A stretch of DNA of 64,000 bases, taken from Leptospira sp. 96542. Lineage in GTDB: Bacteria > Spirochaetota > Leptospiria > Leptospirales > Leptospiraceae. Location: NCBI GenBank assembly GCA_029310945.1, contig JARJFC010000003.1, positions 119,743 to 183,742 of the forward strand, in the 5' to 3' direction. Every line of letters starts with the position of its first letter. The first letter of the stretch is position 1. This document shows, piece after piece, positions 55,824 to 64,000 of the stretch. Made by a program: the position numbers and the translations under genes. The notes beneath the pieces are model-generated. The model saw only the letters and a list, made by a program, of their open reading frames with translations. It ran no database searches and was not told where the DNA came from.

Positions 55824-57926
55824 CTAGTCTATATTTTCTGCGACTAATTCTGCAATGTCTTTGACTTTAACAGAATCAATCTTTTCTGCTGCTTTGACAC
55901 CATCTGTGATCATTGTGATACAGAATGGGCAAGCAGTGGCAATTGTAGTTGCACCAGTGTCTAGGAGTTGACCCGTTCGTTTGCTATTGACACGCATACT
56001 TTCAGGATTGGATTCATCCACATGTTCTTCCATCCAGTATTGTGCTCCTCCAGCACCACAACAAAGACCTTTTGAATGGTGGTCGACAGCTTCTTCGATT
56101 TTTCCACCAGATACTTTTTTCACAACATCACGAGGGTTGTCGTAATTGTTATTATACCGACCAATGTAACAAGAGTCGTGGTAAGTATACTTTCCTGAAC
56201 TTGCATCATCCGCTACCTTCACATCAATTTTACCTTCTTTCGAAAGTTGATTGATGTATTCAGAGTGGTGGATGACTTCAAAATTACCACCAAACTGAGG
56301 GTATTCGTTTTTGATTGTGTTGTAACAGTGTGGACAAGCTGTAACGATTTTTTTGATTCCGTAACCATTGATTGTGTCTACGTTTGTTTGCGCCAATGTT
56401 TGGTAGAGATATTCGTTACCACCCCGACGAGCGGAGTCTCCCGAACAACCTTCTTCTGTTCCAAGGATTCCGAAGTTCACATCTGCTTTTTGCATGATTT
56501 TTACAAAGTCGCGTGAGATCTTTTTGTTTCTTTCATCAAAGGCTCCTGCGCAACCCACCCAGTAGAGTACGTCCACGTTTTTGTCTTCTGCTTCGGAAAG
56601 AACCTTTACATTTAGTCCTTCTGCCCAGTCGGCACGGGTATGAGCACCCACACCCCAAGGATTGGAATTATTTTCCATGTTTGTAAAGGCTTTTTGGAGT
56701 TCTGGACTCATGCTCGATTCAGCCAAAACCAAATGACGGCGCATTTCAATGATGGCGTTCACCTGGTTGTTTCCAACAGGGCAGGCTTCCACGCACGCAT
56801 AACAAGTTGTACAACCCCAAATGGATTCTTCACTCAAACCCTCGTGGGAGTTGATAACACCCGTTTCGAGAGCCGCAACCGCGGTGGCCGCTTCCTCTGG
56901 TGATTTGCCAGCCCGTGCTTCTGCCACTCCAGGCATTTTTTCAAGTAACTGGTGTTTGAGTTCAACGATGATGGCTTTGGGATTTAACATCTTGCCTGTG
57001 CGGTTGGCTGGGCATTCTACCTGGCAACGACCGCATTCGATACATGACATACCATCCAAAAGATTTGGCCAAGGGAAGTCTTCCACGCGGTTGGAACCCC
57101 AAACTGCGTTTTCGTCTTCTAAATTGAGTTTGGATAGTTGGCCTTTGGGAGTGTCCGTCGCAAAAAAATAGTTAATTGGTGCGAAGATCAAATGCGCATG
57201 TTTCGATGTAGGAACATACAACATAAAAGAGAAGACGGTAATGATATGACCCCACCACATGATTTGGTAGGCTAAATCAGCGCCTCCATTTTCCACTCCG
57301 AGTAATGTCCATACAGAGCCAATCAAACCGTCGATGACTCCTGCATGGGTGAAGTAAGTTGCTGCCACTGTTTTTGCACCATTACCAAGTAAGGTGGTAA
57401 CCATAAGGGTAGCAATCATACTGATGACAACGGCAGAAGCCGGTGAGTGGACATCCAAACCTTTTGCTTTTTTGATCCAACGTCTCCATGCGAAGAATCC
57501 GAGCCCGGTGAGAACGAGGAGGGATACATAGTTGACAGTCTGTTCGTAGAGGTGGTTTACTGATTCGCCGAATAAAAATTCAGGTAGGGCAAATTTGTAC
57601 GGATCTTCCATTAAGTAACCAAAAACACCAGCCACCATTTGGCTTGTGGTGTGGATTGTGTACACAAGGAACCCGTAGAAAATAAACGCGTGCATGATCC
57701 CACGCAAGGGTTCGCGGAAGTTTTTTTTCTGTAAAACTACGTTTTCAAAAAAACTCTTTAATCGAAACCCAAGGTTTAGGTTCTTTTTTGCATCTTCATT
57801 GAAGAAGGCAGGTCTGCCATTGAAGATGAGGCCGAGCCTGTAGAGGATGGCGCGAACAAACACAACGTTTGCCGCGATGAAAAAGACGGTGAATAATAGG
57901 TGAAAGAGAATTCTTCCGATATCCAT
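55824..57926 (-). CDS. ETF:menaquinone oxidoreductase-like membrane iron-sulfur protein
   Basis: Membrane protein of 700 residues. An N-terminal NarI-like cytochrome b domain (about 1-260, five or so helices) leads to two [4Fe-4S] ferredoxin motifs, CIECGRCQVECP (about 295) and CTTCYACVEACP (about 370), and two HdrD-type CCG domains with CVGCAGAF, EEGCSGDSARRGG, ACPHCYNT, DSCYIGRYN, GLCCGAGGAQ and ACPFC. This is the layout of the b-type EMO proteins that pass electrons from electron-transfer flavoprotein to menaquinone during acyl-CoA oxidation. EtfAB is not in this window. It is divergent from mqnC, which makes menaquinone. Confidence 0.82.
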   Translation of the reverse strand: MDIGRILFHLLFTVFFIAANVVFVRAILYRLGLIFNGRPAFFNEDAKKNLNLGFRLKSFFENVVLQKKNFREPLRGIMHAFIFYGFLVYTIHTTSQMVAGVFGYLMEDPYKFALPEFLFGESVNHLYEQTVNYVSLLVLTGLGFFAWRRWIKKAKGLDVHSPASAVVISMIATLMVTTLLGNGAKTVAATYFTHAGVIDGLIGSVWTLLGVENGGADLAYQIMWWGHIITVFSFMLYVPTSKHAHLIFAPINYFFATDTPKGQLSKLNLEDENAVWGSNRVEDFPWPNLLDGMSCIECGRCQVECPANRTGKMLNPKAIIVELKHQLLEKMPGVAEARAGKSPEEAATAVAALETGVINSHEGLSEESIWGCTTCYACVEACPVGNNQVNAIIEMRRHLVLAESSMSPELQKAFTNMENNSNPWGVGAHTRADWAEGLNVKVLSEAEDKNVDVLYWVGCAGAFDERNKKISRDFVKIMQKADVNFGILGTEEGCSGDSARRGGNEYLYQTLAQTNVDTINGYGIKKIVTACPHCYNTIKNEYPQFGGNFEVIHHSEYINQLSKEGKIDVKVADDASSGKYTYHDSCYIGRYNNNYDNPRDVVKKVSGGKIEEAVDHHSKGLCCGAGGAQYWMEEHVDESNPESMRVNSKRTGQLLDTGATTIATACPFCITMITDGVKAAEKIDSVKVKDIAELVAENID

Positions 57927-57997
57927 TTATATTTTTGCCCTTCAAGGTGTATGGTATTTCCTAGGTTCCGCAAGGAAAAATGAATGTCCAGGAAAAT

Positions 57998-58013
57998 TCA
58001 GTTTTTAAACTGA
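57998..58013. promoter_or_regulatory. 7-2-7 inverted repeat upstream of mqnC
   Basis: TCAGTTT-TT-AAACTGA ends 17 bases before the mqnC ATG and 72 bases before the divergent start. The symmetric half-sites look like an operator for a dimeric repressor at either promoter; the regulator is unknown. Confidence 0.4.
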
Positions 58014-58030
58014 TCTAAAGGGACATTTCT

Positions 58031-59158
58031 ATGTCCAATGAGTGTAACATGAGCCTATCATCCTTTTCTCTTGACCCCAATTTCCCTGCAGACCAAGTCC
58101 TCCTCAAAGCCTCTAGTGGCAAAAGGATCACAAAAGAAGAGGCTTTGCTTTTGTATGAGGAGGCGGATTTCTTAAAAGTGCAGATGGTAGCCCGTTTTCT
58201 CCGAGAGAAGGTTCGACCGCACACGGAAGCAAGTTACACGATGTTTCGGGTGGTCAATTACACCAACTACTGCAATGTGGGATGCAATTTTTGTTCCTTT
58301 ATGGACGAAATTGGTAATGGCAAAGGTTATGTCCTCACCAAAGAAGAAATTTTACAAAAGATGGACTATGCGATGGAGGAGGGAGCAGACCAAATGTTCT
58401 TACAAGGCGGAGTGTATCCAAACCTTCCTTTTTCGTACTATTTGGATGTGATAAAAACAGTGAAGGCCAAATACCCGAAGATGCATATCCGAGCCTTTTC
58501 GCCCGTTGAAATCATTGGTTTGGAATCCATAACAGGAAAACCACTGAGGGATGTTCTATTGGAACTAAAGGAAGCGGGTCTTGATTCGGTTCCAGGGGCT
58601 GGGGCAGAGATTCTGACTGAACGGATGCGCCAAATCATTTCTCCTAAAAAAGCAAGTGTTTCGGAATGGGTGCGTGCCATGGAGACTTGCCATGAAGTTG
58701 GGCTTTTGGGTTCGGCGAATATTGTTTTTGGGTCGGAAGAAACCAAGGAAGAGGTGGTGGAACATTTGGATGTGGTCCGAAACCTCCAAGACAGGACGGG
58801 GGGATTTTTATCCTTTATTCCATGGACCTTCCAACCACAAACGAAACGATTCAAGGTAAGACCAGTTCCCACCCATGAATACCTGAAGGTTTTGGGCATT
58901 TGCCGGATTTTTTTGGACAATATCAAACATATCGAAACTTCCGTGATGGTTTTGGGAAAGGGTGTTGGGCAATTGGCTTTGTATTCGGGCGCAGATGATA
59001 TTTCTTCTGTGGTGATTGAAGAGAATGTTCTCCGATCCTTTGGATTGAAGACAGAGAAAGAAGCCAGAAAGTTTCTATCCGAAGGAGGATTCCGACCTGT
59101 GCGCCGGAACTTACATTACGAAGATGCCCTGGATCCAGAAGGAATGGTTCGGAATTAA
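58031..59158 (+). CDS. mqnC: Cyclic dehypoxanthine futalosine synthase-like radical SAM enzyme
   Basis: Radical SAM enzyme of 375 residues in the futalosine route to menaquinone. The cluster motif is [10 protein letters not shown] (CX3CX2C) after VNYTNYC, followed by [52 protein letters not shown] and a [12 protein letters not shown] stretch, which together match MqnC better than MqnE or the FO synthase subunits. The ATG at 58031 has AAAGGGA about eight bases upstream. It lies next to the menaquinone-reducing oxidoreductase gene, which supports the pathway. The remaining mqn genes are not in this window. Confidence 0.85.
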   Translation: MSNECNMSLSSFSLDPNFPADQVLLKASSGKRITKEEALLLYEEADFLKVQMVARFLREKVRPHTEASYTMFRVVNYTNYCNVGCNFCSFMDEIGNGKGYVLTKEEILQKMDYAMEEGADQMFLQGGVYPNLPFSYYLDVIKTVKAKYPKMHIRAFSPVEIIGLESITGKPLRDVLLELKEAGLDSVPGAGAEILTERMRQIISPKKASVSEWVRAMETCHEVGLLGSANIVFGSEETKEEVVEHLDVVRNLQDRTGGFLSFIPWTFQPQTKRFKVRPVPTHEYLKVLGICRIFLDNIKHIETSVMVLGKGVGQLALYSGADDISSVVIEENVLRSFGLKTEKEARKFLSEGGFRPVRRNLHYEDALDPEGMVRN

Positions 59159-59163
59159 AAGGC

Positions 59164-59193
59164 AAAAAAAAAGACGGGGGTTGTCCCCCATCT
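59164..59193 (-). terminator. Intrinsic terminator of the diguanylate cyclase gene
   Basis: On the minus strand a GC-rich stem GATGGGGG / CCCCCGTC (one T-G wobble) with an ACAA loop is followed directly by nine T residues (59172-59164). It lies about 95 bases after the stop of the diguanylate cyclase gene, in the correct orientation. On the plus strand the same hairpin follows the mqnC stop by a few bases but without a T-run. Confidence 0.75.
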
Positions 59194-59226
59194 CTCGAAT
59201 GTTTACACCTTATCCGTCATGGACAA

Positions 59227-59245
59227 AGACTGAGAATCAGTCTCA
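59227..59245. promoter_or_regulatory. Fur-box-like palindrome between convergent genes
   Basis: AGACTGA-GAA-TCAGTCT is a seven-base inverted repeat; shifted, TGAGAAT-C-AGTCTCA fits the 7-1-7 Fur-box form with one mismatch to perfect symmetry. It lies between two gene ends, 3' of both, so it does not control an obvious promoter. It may be a 3' hairpin, or mark an unannotated RNA. Confidence 0.3.
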
Positions 59246-59286
59246 ATTTCTACTTTAGAACTAGACCTTATTTTTGTCAAATTTTT

Positions 59287-60483
59287 TTATTCTTCTTCGA
59301 GAATTGTCACCCGGTTTCGCCCTTCATTTTTAGAAGTATAGAGAGCCGTGTCGATTTTGTGGTAGAGTTCGTCAAAACTGGGATCGTCAGAAGACCGGAA
59401 TAGGGTAGCACCAATCGAAACAGTCAGCCCCAAGGTTTCTCCTGGGTGGTTGTGAATGGGAATTTTTAAACTTTCTAGTTTTTCTCGTATATTTTCTGTT
59501 AGGTTGATTAGCCCTACCTTATCGATAGGTGAAACGAGCAAACAAAATTCATCCCCACCAATCCGTGCCGCAATGTCTGTGGAGCGGGTGCGTGATCTCA
59601 AGGTTCGTGAAAATGCTTGGATGGCCATATCCCCTTGTTTATGTCCATATTTGTCATTGATGATCTTCAAACGATCAAGGTCGAGAATGACAAGACCAAT
59701 CACAAAACCTTCTCTATGCGACCTTTTTTTATACAATTCAAATTGTTCGAGTAAATGCCTGCGGTTAAAGAGTTCCGTCATCGAATCCACACGGGACAGG
59801 TCTTCGATCTTTTGGTTGATGCGGAGGAGTTTTCCAACAGTAATCCTAAGCCTAATTTTGGCACGAAATTCTTCAAAACGCCAATAGTTGATGAGGAGGT
59901 TTGCCACAAGTCCAAAACCGAGTAAAAAAATGACAATGAGGATGTCTTGGTAAAAAATAAACCGGTCAAATCCAAGGATCTGTGAGAAGTTTAAATGGAG
60001 GGGGATGAAAATAAAAACATAGAGACCAGAGAGTAAAAAGATTCGTATGGGTTCGATCCATAAAATGATCGAAGCACTTGCGACTACGATCGCAGATCCA
60101 AAAAGATAATATGAATGATTGGGTTTGTCGTAAACCATCATAGGAATATAAAGTAAAATGAGTGAGGCTAAAATCAGACTGGTAATGGAAAAAATATGCC
60201 TTTCAAAAAGTCGGATTCTTTTTTTTGCAAATAAATAGACAAAAAAACAAATGAGGAGCGATGAAATACGAAAAAAAGCAATCCAAAAACTTGCTTCTTT
60301 GGTTCGGACTAGTGAATCCACAAATAACAAAGATATCGTGGAAGTAAAAGCTGTCATCACCCCGAAGATCATCACCGAAGAACGAATGTCCGTGATGTTC
60401 GTGGCAGTGAAAGTTGGGTGGTAGGTACGTAAAAAAAGTTTACGAAATATAAACCAAGTTCGTTTGAGTGGGTAACGTCTCAT
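59287..60483 (-). CDS. Diguanylate cyclase with multi-helix membrane sensor
   Basis: A 398-residue protein that makes c-di-GMP. Six hydrophobic segments occupy about 35-200, with no large periplasmic loop, followed by a linker helix and a GGDEF domain at about 225-395. The active site is GGDEF (309-313) and an inhibitory I-site RSTD (300-303) sits the canonical five residues upstream, so product inhibition is expected. The preceding VDSMTELFNRRHL and LDLDRLKIINDKYGH are typical. The gene is followed by an intrinsic terminator at 59164-59193. Confidence 0.93.
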   Translation of the reverse strand: MRRYPLKRTWFIFRKLFLRTYHPTFTATNITDIRSSVMIFGVMTAFTSTISLLFVDSLVRTKEASFWIAFFRISSLLICFFVYLFAKKRIRLFERHIFSITSLILASLILLYIPMMVYDKPNHSYYLFGSAIVVASASIILWIEPIRIFLLSGLYVFIFIPLHLNFSQILGFDRFIFYQDILIVIFLLGFGLVANLLINYWRFEEFRAKIRLRITVGKLLRINQKIEDLSRVDSMTELFNRRHLLEQFELYKKRSHREGFVIGLVILDLDRLKIINDKYGHKQGDMAIQAFSRTLRSRTRSTDIAARIGGDEFCLLVSPIDKVGLINLTENIREKLESLKIPIHNHPGETLGLTVSIGATLFRSSDDPSFDELYHKIDTALYTSKNEGRNRVTILEEE

Positions 60484-60541
60484 TCCTTAAAGCCAGTGTA
60501 AGATTCCTGGCCTTGTCCAAATTTGCAACCATTTAGAATAA

Positions 60542-61321
60542 TTAAAATAGTATGACTTTTCTTTGGTTTTTTACTAGTTTTTCAGGTAAATTCAATCCGT
60601 CGCTGCCAAGAGTTCTTACCCTCTCTCCATTGGCGTAGAGTACGACCCCTGTGATCCCATAATTTCCCACAAAGGTAAAAATGATTTGGTCAAGTCTGTC
60701 TCGTAAAATTTCATGACTACCGCCAAAAACAAATTCTTCCGAAAGATCCAAGTGTAAAATTCCATTATGAAATTTGTAACTAGGATCCATTTTGAGTTTT
60801 TTCGAAACTGCCGTGAGAATTCCCTTCGATTTTTCTTCTGCGTTCGGACCTTTTGCCAATTCTTGGAAAAGAAATGGAATGGGATCCCCACCAACAAACT
60901 CCCTTGTGACTTTTACTAGTTGTGATTGGTTGTTTTTTCCTGACCCATAAAATTTTAGAAAATAGATAGGAAGGTATCCTGCACCAATTTGTAGTTTTGA
61001 ACCAAGGTTTGGAAAACGATCTTCAGGGAGAGTGATTTCCGGTATGGAATCATCAACAATTCGTTGTTTGGTGGAGCTGCCATTCGGGTCGAGTGGAATG
61101 GAATGACTGAGAACTTCTTCTTCCCAGGCAAGGTCATCTTCCCAGTCTGGCGACAAAAAAGGATCCTTTGTTTGTTTGGGGGTTTCTATTTGTTTTCCTA
61201 AATTGCGAAACCCATTTTTAGGAAAAAAATTCTTCGTATCGTTTGGTGTAAAACCCATCGATTTTTCGATTAACACCAAAACAAAGAATACCCCTGCGAA
61301 CAAAAAACGTAACGATCGCAT
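60542..61321 (-). CDS. GerM-domain secreted protein
   Basis: A 259-residue protein with a signal peptide from the start at 61321 (MRSLRFLFAGVFFVLVLIEK). The mature part has a disordered, acidic N-terminal region and a GerMN domain at about 125-250, marked by FLKFYGSGKNNQSQLVKVTREF, LFQELAKGPNAEEKSKGILTAV, NGILHLDLSEEFVFGGS and LDQIIFTFVGNYGITGVVLYANGERV. GerMN proteins are envelope proteins of unknown biochemical role; in spirochaetes they are not linked to sporulation. A longer frame starts at 61354, but 61321 gives a proper signal peptide with AGG just before it. Confidence 0.82.
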   Translation of the reverse strand: MRSLRFLFAGVFFVLVLIEKSMGFTPNDTKNFFPKNGFRNLGKQIETPKQTKDPFLSPDWEDDLAWEEEVLSHSIPLDPNGSSTKQRIVDDSIPEITLPEDRFPNLGSKLQIGAGYLPIYFLKFYGSGKNNQSQLVKVTREFVGGDPIPFLFQELAKGPNAEEKSKGILTAVSKKLKMDPSYKFHNGILHLDLSEEFVFGGSHEILRDRLDQIIFTFVGNYGITGVVLYANGERVRTLGSDGLNLPEKLVKNQRKVILF

Positions 61322-61360
61322 CCTATCTTCTTGGATTTGGGGGGTAATGGGCACAGTACA

Positions 61361-61375
61361 AATTTCGGCGAAATT
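61361..61375. promoter_or_regulatory. 6-3-6 inverted repeat upstream of the GerM gene
   Basis: AATTTC-GGC-GAAATT lies 40 bases upstream of the GerM-domain gene start (minus strand) and 15 bases after the HAD stop. It could be an operator or a short 3' hairpin; the evidence is weak. Confidence 0.25.
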
Positions 61376-61389
61376 GGGAAATTTAAAGG

Positions 61390-62064
61390 TTAAAAAATAT
61401 CTTTGAGTTTTGTTAAATCAGCAAATTCCCAATCAAAATCGGGGATTTCTCCTGGATTTGCGTGGCCATACGAACAGTATCCAAACTTACATAGATTTTC
61501 TCTGGCAGCTTCCCAATCACTGTGTCTATCTCCCACAAGTACGATGGAACTTGGTTCGAGGTTGTACTTTCGGATGTACTCAGCGATGATTTGGCCTTTG
61601 GTGTGTATGGTTTCCCCATTGATCACAACGATAGGGTCAAAGTATTGCAACACACCGGCAGTTTCTAGGACGGTTTCCACATAAGCACGCCTCCCATTGG
61701 AAGCGCAGGTGATGGTGTAACCTTTTTCTTTTAGGTAGTGGATGGTGGAACCAACGCCCGCATAAAAATCGCCACCACCGTTGCGGATGGAGTCACAGAG
61801 TAATTCCAAAACCCGAGAGGATACTAGGTCTTGTTCCGCACTTGGGAGTTCGGGGAGTAAGTTTTGGAAGATTGTTTTGACCGGTTTTCCGATCTCATTC
61901 ATGATTTGTTCATGACTGGGCAAGTTGGTAATTTTTCCTGTACGAGAGGCGAACTCTTCGATTGCCTGCACGTAGGTCTTAAAGATGATGGATTCTGAGG
62001 AAAATAGTGTACCGTCTACATCGAAGGCAATCATACGTATTTCACCCAGGCGGTTTTCTTGCAT
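61390..62064 (-). CDS. HAD-superfamily phosphatase
   Basis: Small phosphatase of the Gph/phosphoglycolate-phosphatase type. From the ATG at 62064 it has 224 residues; 62034 (MIAFDVDG) is an equally plausible start and gives 214. Motif I is AFDVDGTLF (Asp nucleophile and acid), motif II the TCASNGRRAY stretch, a Lys lies in HTKGQIIAEYI, and motif IV is VLVGDRHSDWEAA. The alpha-helical cap sits between motifs I and II. The substrate is unknown. The frame stays open to 62307, but that region is antisense to the divergent kamA gene and is not used. The gene ends 68 bases before the GerM gene start. Confidence 0.85.
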   Translation of the reverse strand: MQENRLGEIRMIAFDVDGTLFSSESIIFKTYVQAIEEFASRTGKITNLPSHEQIMNEIGKPVKTIFQNLLPELPSAEQDLVSSRVLELLCDSIRNGGGDFYAGVGSTIHYLKEKGYTITCASNGRRAYVETVLETAGVLQYFDPIVVINGETIHTKGQIIAEYIRKYNLEPSSIVLVGDRHSDWEAARENLCKFGYCSYGHANPGEIPDFDWEFADLTKLKDIF

Positions 62065-62116
62065 TACCACCAGAAAAGAATTTGGTGGTCTCTTGGCAAG
62101 TAAGGATTGAGGTTCC

Positions 62117-63322
62117 ATGCCAGTAGATTCTCGTTTAGCATTCGTTTTGGAAGAAAGGAAGGCTCTCTTCAGCCGATTGGATTGGGAAAATCCCATATCC
62201 CAATTGCAAAACCGGGTACGGGGTGAGCAACTGTATCGGTATTTCCTTCTCACCGATTCAGAGATCACTGGTATTCGAGATACAATTCGGTTGCATGTAG
62301 CTACCACTCCATACTATCTTTCTTTATCTGACCCAAAAGATCCCAATTGCCCCATCCGGCGAATGATTGTTCCTACATCTGATGAAACCATACTTTCACC
62401 CGAAGAAAGCCCCGATCCTTTGGAGGAAGAAAGATTAAGCCCTGTTCGTGGGCTCACTCATATGTATCCCAACCGGGTGTTGTTATTTTCGAATCATACT
62501 TGCAGTGTGTACTGTCGTCATTGTATGCGAGGTAGGAAAGTTTCCTCGTCAAACGAAAGAATGACGGAAGACGATCTAAAAAAAGCTTTCGAATATATCA
62601 GAGAACATGACGAAGTAGAAGATGTCGTGATTAGCGGCGGGGATCCATTGAACCTTGCTGATAACCGTATCGAATTTATTCTCTCCAGTTTGGAATCTAT
62701 ACCCCATGTAAAAATTTGTAGGTTGGGTACAAGAAATCCAGTAACAAATCCATTTCGCATAACAGATGAATTGTGTAAAATCATTGAAAGATACAATACG
62801 GATCATCTTTCCATATTTTGTAATACCCAATTCAATCACCCTCTCGAATGCACAAAAGAATCCAAATTGGCAATTCTTAAACTCTTAAAGGCAGGAGTAT
62901 CTGTCGGAAACCAAGCAGTTCTTCTAAAAGGCATCAACGATTCTTGTGAAACCATGCTGGAATTGCATAAAAAACTTTTGGAGATGCGCATCCGGGCTTA
63001 TTATTTGTATGATCCAGAACTCATTCCTGGATCACGTGGGTTTCGTACTCCACTTTATAAGGGAATTGAAATCATTGAATACATGCGAGGAAAAATTGGA
63101 GGTATGGGAATCCCTCAGTTTGTGAATGATTTGCCAGGTGGGGGTGGCAAGATTACGATTGCACCCAATTGGTATTTGGGATACTACCCAAGAACCCGCC
63201 AACATCTCTTCCGATCCGCTGTTACCAAAAAAATCCACCTTTCTTATGAACCCGAAGGATCAGCTTACACCGATTTGTATCCACATATTTCGGAAAAGGA
63301 ATGGGAAGGATACTTTCCTTGA
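62117..63322 (+). CDS. KamA-family radical SAM aminomutase
   Basis: A 401-residue enzyme of the lysine 2,3-aminomutase family. The cluster motif is CSVYCRHC (129-136), the SAM-binding strand is VVISGGDPL (about 170), and the PLP lysine is Lys345 in LPGGGGKI. Two Asp residues sit near the positions that bind the lysine side chain in Clostridium KamA (Asp299 in YDPELIPGS and Asp338 in NDLPGGGGK), but the first lies in a two-residue insertion and the CRHCMRGRK surround differs from CRHCTRRR. Substrate could be lysine or a related amino acid. The next gene starts inside its stop codon, and both may make a beta-amino-acid-containing product. Confidence 0.85.
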   Translation: MPVDSRLAFVLEERKALFSRLDWENPISQLQNRVRGEQLYRYFLLTDSEITGIRDTIRLHVATTPYYLSLSDPKDPNCPIRRMIVPTSDETILSPEESPDPLEEERLSPVRGLTHMYPNRVLLFSNHTCSVYCRHCMRGRKVSSSNERMTEDDLKKAFEYIREHDEVEDVVISGGDPLNLADNRIEFILSSLESIPHVKICRLGTRNPVTNPFRITDELCKIIERYNTDHLSIFCNTQFNHPLECTKESKLAILKLLKAGVSVGNQAVLLKGINDSCETMLELHKKLLEMRIRAYYLYDPELIPGSRGFRTPLYKGIEIIEYMRGKIGGMGIPQFVNDLPGGGGKITIAPNWYLGYYPRTRQHLFRSAVTKKIHLSYEPEGSAYTDLYPHISEKEWEGYFP

Positions 63323-64000
63323 AAAAAACGGTTTTACTTGCCTGTGATGTGTACAACCCAATGGATCCCGTAAAATTTGGAGAGTGGGAATCGCAGGAAA
63401 CAATCGACTACATGCAATCGGTGATTTCTTCACTCGGTTACGAAGCGCATGTAATTGAAAATCCGAATACCATTGTTTCTTATCTAAGCGGACTTGATAA
63501 ACGAGAAAAACAAAATCTTATTGTATGGAATTTGGTAGAAGGTTACAGTTCGCCAAACAGAGAGGCATACATACCAGCATTATGCGAATATTTGGGAATT
63601 TGCCATACAGGTTCAGATGCTTCCACTCAAATCCTCAGTTTGGACAAATTTAGAACGAAACTGGTTTTGGAAAAAAATGACATCAATACTTCCGAATATT
63701 ATTTACTAAGATCATCGTTGGATTGGAAACCAAAAGAATATCCTGTTTTTGTAAAACCAAATTTAGAAGGGTCAAGTATCGGTATATCCGAATACAATCT
63801 CATTCGAAATGAGTCTGAGTGGAATCGTAAAGTTCCAGAAATTTTAAATCAATACTCTGAATGTATCGCCGAACCATTTTTTGATGGTAATGACTTAACA
63901 GTTGCTGTCATTGGGAATGGTGGTTCGTATTTGGTGAGTCCTGTGGCTTTTGTAAATTACCCAGGACTTGTTTATTCAGACCAAGTGAAATCCAAAGAAC
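63319..64000 (+). CDS. ATP-grasp ligase, D-Ala-D-Ala ligase-like, cut by window end
   Basis: I translated 227 codons from the TTG at 63319, which overlaps the kamA stop (TTGA) and has AAGGA about eight bases upstream. The protein begins [19 protein letters not shown] and shows [38 protein letters not shown] and [16 protein letters not shown], all characteristic of the Ddl/ATP-grasp fold. It would join an amino acid to another amino acid or acid with ATP. As it is tied to an aminomutase, the substrate may not be D-alanine. The C-terminal part lies beyond the window, so the true Ddl motifs at the end cannot be seen. Confidence 0.8.
   Translation, partial: MKKTVLLACDVYNPMDPVKFGEWESQETIDYMQSVISSLGYEAHVIENPNTIVSYLSGLDKREKQNLIVWNLVEGYSSPNREAYIPALCEYLGICHTGSDASTQILSLDKFRTKLVLEKNDINTSEYYLLRSSLDWKPKEYPVFVKPNLEGSSIGISEYNLIRNESEWNRKVPEILNQYSECIAEPFFDGNDLTVAVIGNGGSYLVSPVAFVNYPGLVYSDQVKSKE

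Noticed and set aside
62065..62307. Upstream extension of the HAD phosphatase frame
   Set aside because: It overlaps the start of the divergent aminomutase gene and does not resemble HAD N-termini.
1..64000. CRISPR array, prophage, IS element, tRNA or rRNA
   Set aside because: No regular repeat-spacer pattern, transposase, integrase, tRNA-like fold or rRNA sequence was seen; coding density and gene content look like core chromosome.

Overview
The window is a gene-dense stretch of chromosome that looks like Leptospira, most likely a saprophytic or low-virulence clade. This is inferred from protein content, not from any database search. The main clues are a DUF1574-type protein beside an MBOAT acyltransferase, several lipoproteins with loose spirochaetal lipoboxes (ending FNC, TNC, LISC, FSQC), a protein resembling the Leptospira flagellar-coiling family, and a lipoprotein resembling LipL31. 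A futalosine-route menaquinone enzyme sits beside an ETF:menaquinone-oxidoreductase-like membrane protein, and many genes encode sensor phosphatases and cyclases. Base composition is moderately AT-rich. I found fifty protein genes, two of them cut by the window edges (hisC on the left, an ATP-grasp ligase on the right), plus one doubtful short leader ORF. I saw no rRNA, tRNA, CRISPR array, insertion sequence, prophage or attachment site. No gene-free stretch reaches 300 bases; the longest gaps (100-150 bases) are divergent promoter regions or convergent ends.

Layout. 1-5.5 kb (minus strand, apart from one VOC-fold gene at 3.7-4.0 kb): hisC and leuA for amino acids, a polytopic membrane protein, a glycerophosphodiester phosphodiesterase and a YhhQ queuosine-precursor transporter. 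5.6-13.8 kb: a membrane-anchored GH18-like hydrolase, Sua5/TsaC, SppA, UvrA and a divergent acyl-CoA-dehydrogenase-like protein. 13.8-20.4 kb: envelope genes (CDF metal exporter, OmpA-like protein, coiled-coil lipoprotein, MgtE, two more lipoproteins) and exonuclease III. 20.4-26.5 kb: a three-gene operon of adenylate cyclase, FecR/Fn3-like protein and DUF5683-like protein. 26.5-33.8 kb: hisD, panC, mfd, a SurA-N-like lipoprotein and uppP. 33.8-45.5 kb: a 7TM sensor phosphatase, an RlmI-like methyltransferase, the MBOAT/SGNH-like pair, a J-like protein, miaB, an LptF/G permease, a coiled-coil protein and an FcpA-like protein. 45.5-50.5 kb: mgsA, an SRPBCC protein and two large overlapping repeat proteins (TPR; TPR-NHL-VWA). 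50.6-58 kb: prfC, then a minus-strand operon of LysM-FecR protein, Ig/Fn3-like protein and SpoIIE phosphatase, preceded by the ETF:menaquinone oxidoreductase. 58-64 kb: mqnC, a diguanylate cyclase, a GerM-domain protein, a HAD phosphatase and a KamA-family radical SAM enzyme overlapping an ATP-grasp ligase.

How the genes fit together. Housekeeping genes for DNA repair (uvrA, mfd, xth), translation and tRNA modification (tsaC, miaB, prfC, RlmI-like) and biosynthesis (hisC, hisD, leuA, panC) are interspersed with envelope and signalling genes. Two loci repeat one design: a sensor enzyme with a periplasmic domain next to a FecR-domain protein and a protein with Fn3/Ig-like repeats. This is the best candidate here for an uncharacterised system. 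The KamA/ATP-grasp pair and the MBOAT/SGNH-like pair are the other two-gene units whose products are not obvious. MqnC and the ETF:menaquinone oxidoreductase are divergent neighbours and fit an organism that lives on fatty-acid beta-oxidation, as Leptospira is known to do. Intergenic structure is sparse: one convincing intrinsic terminator (59164-59193, minus strand), several hairpins at convergent gene ends, and a few short palindromes near start codons.
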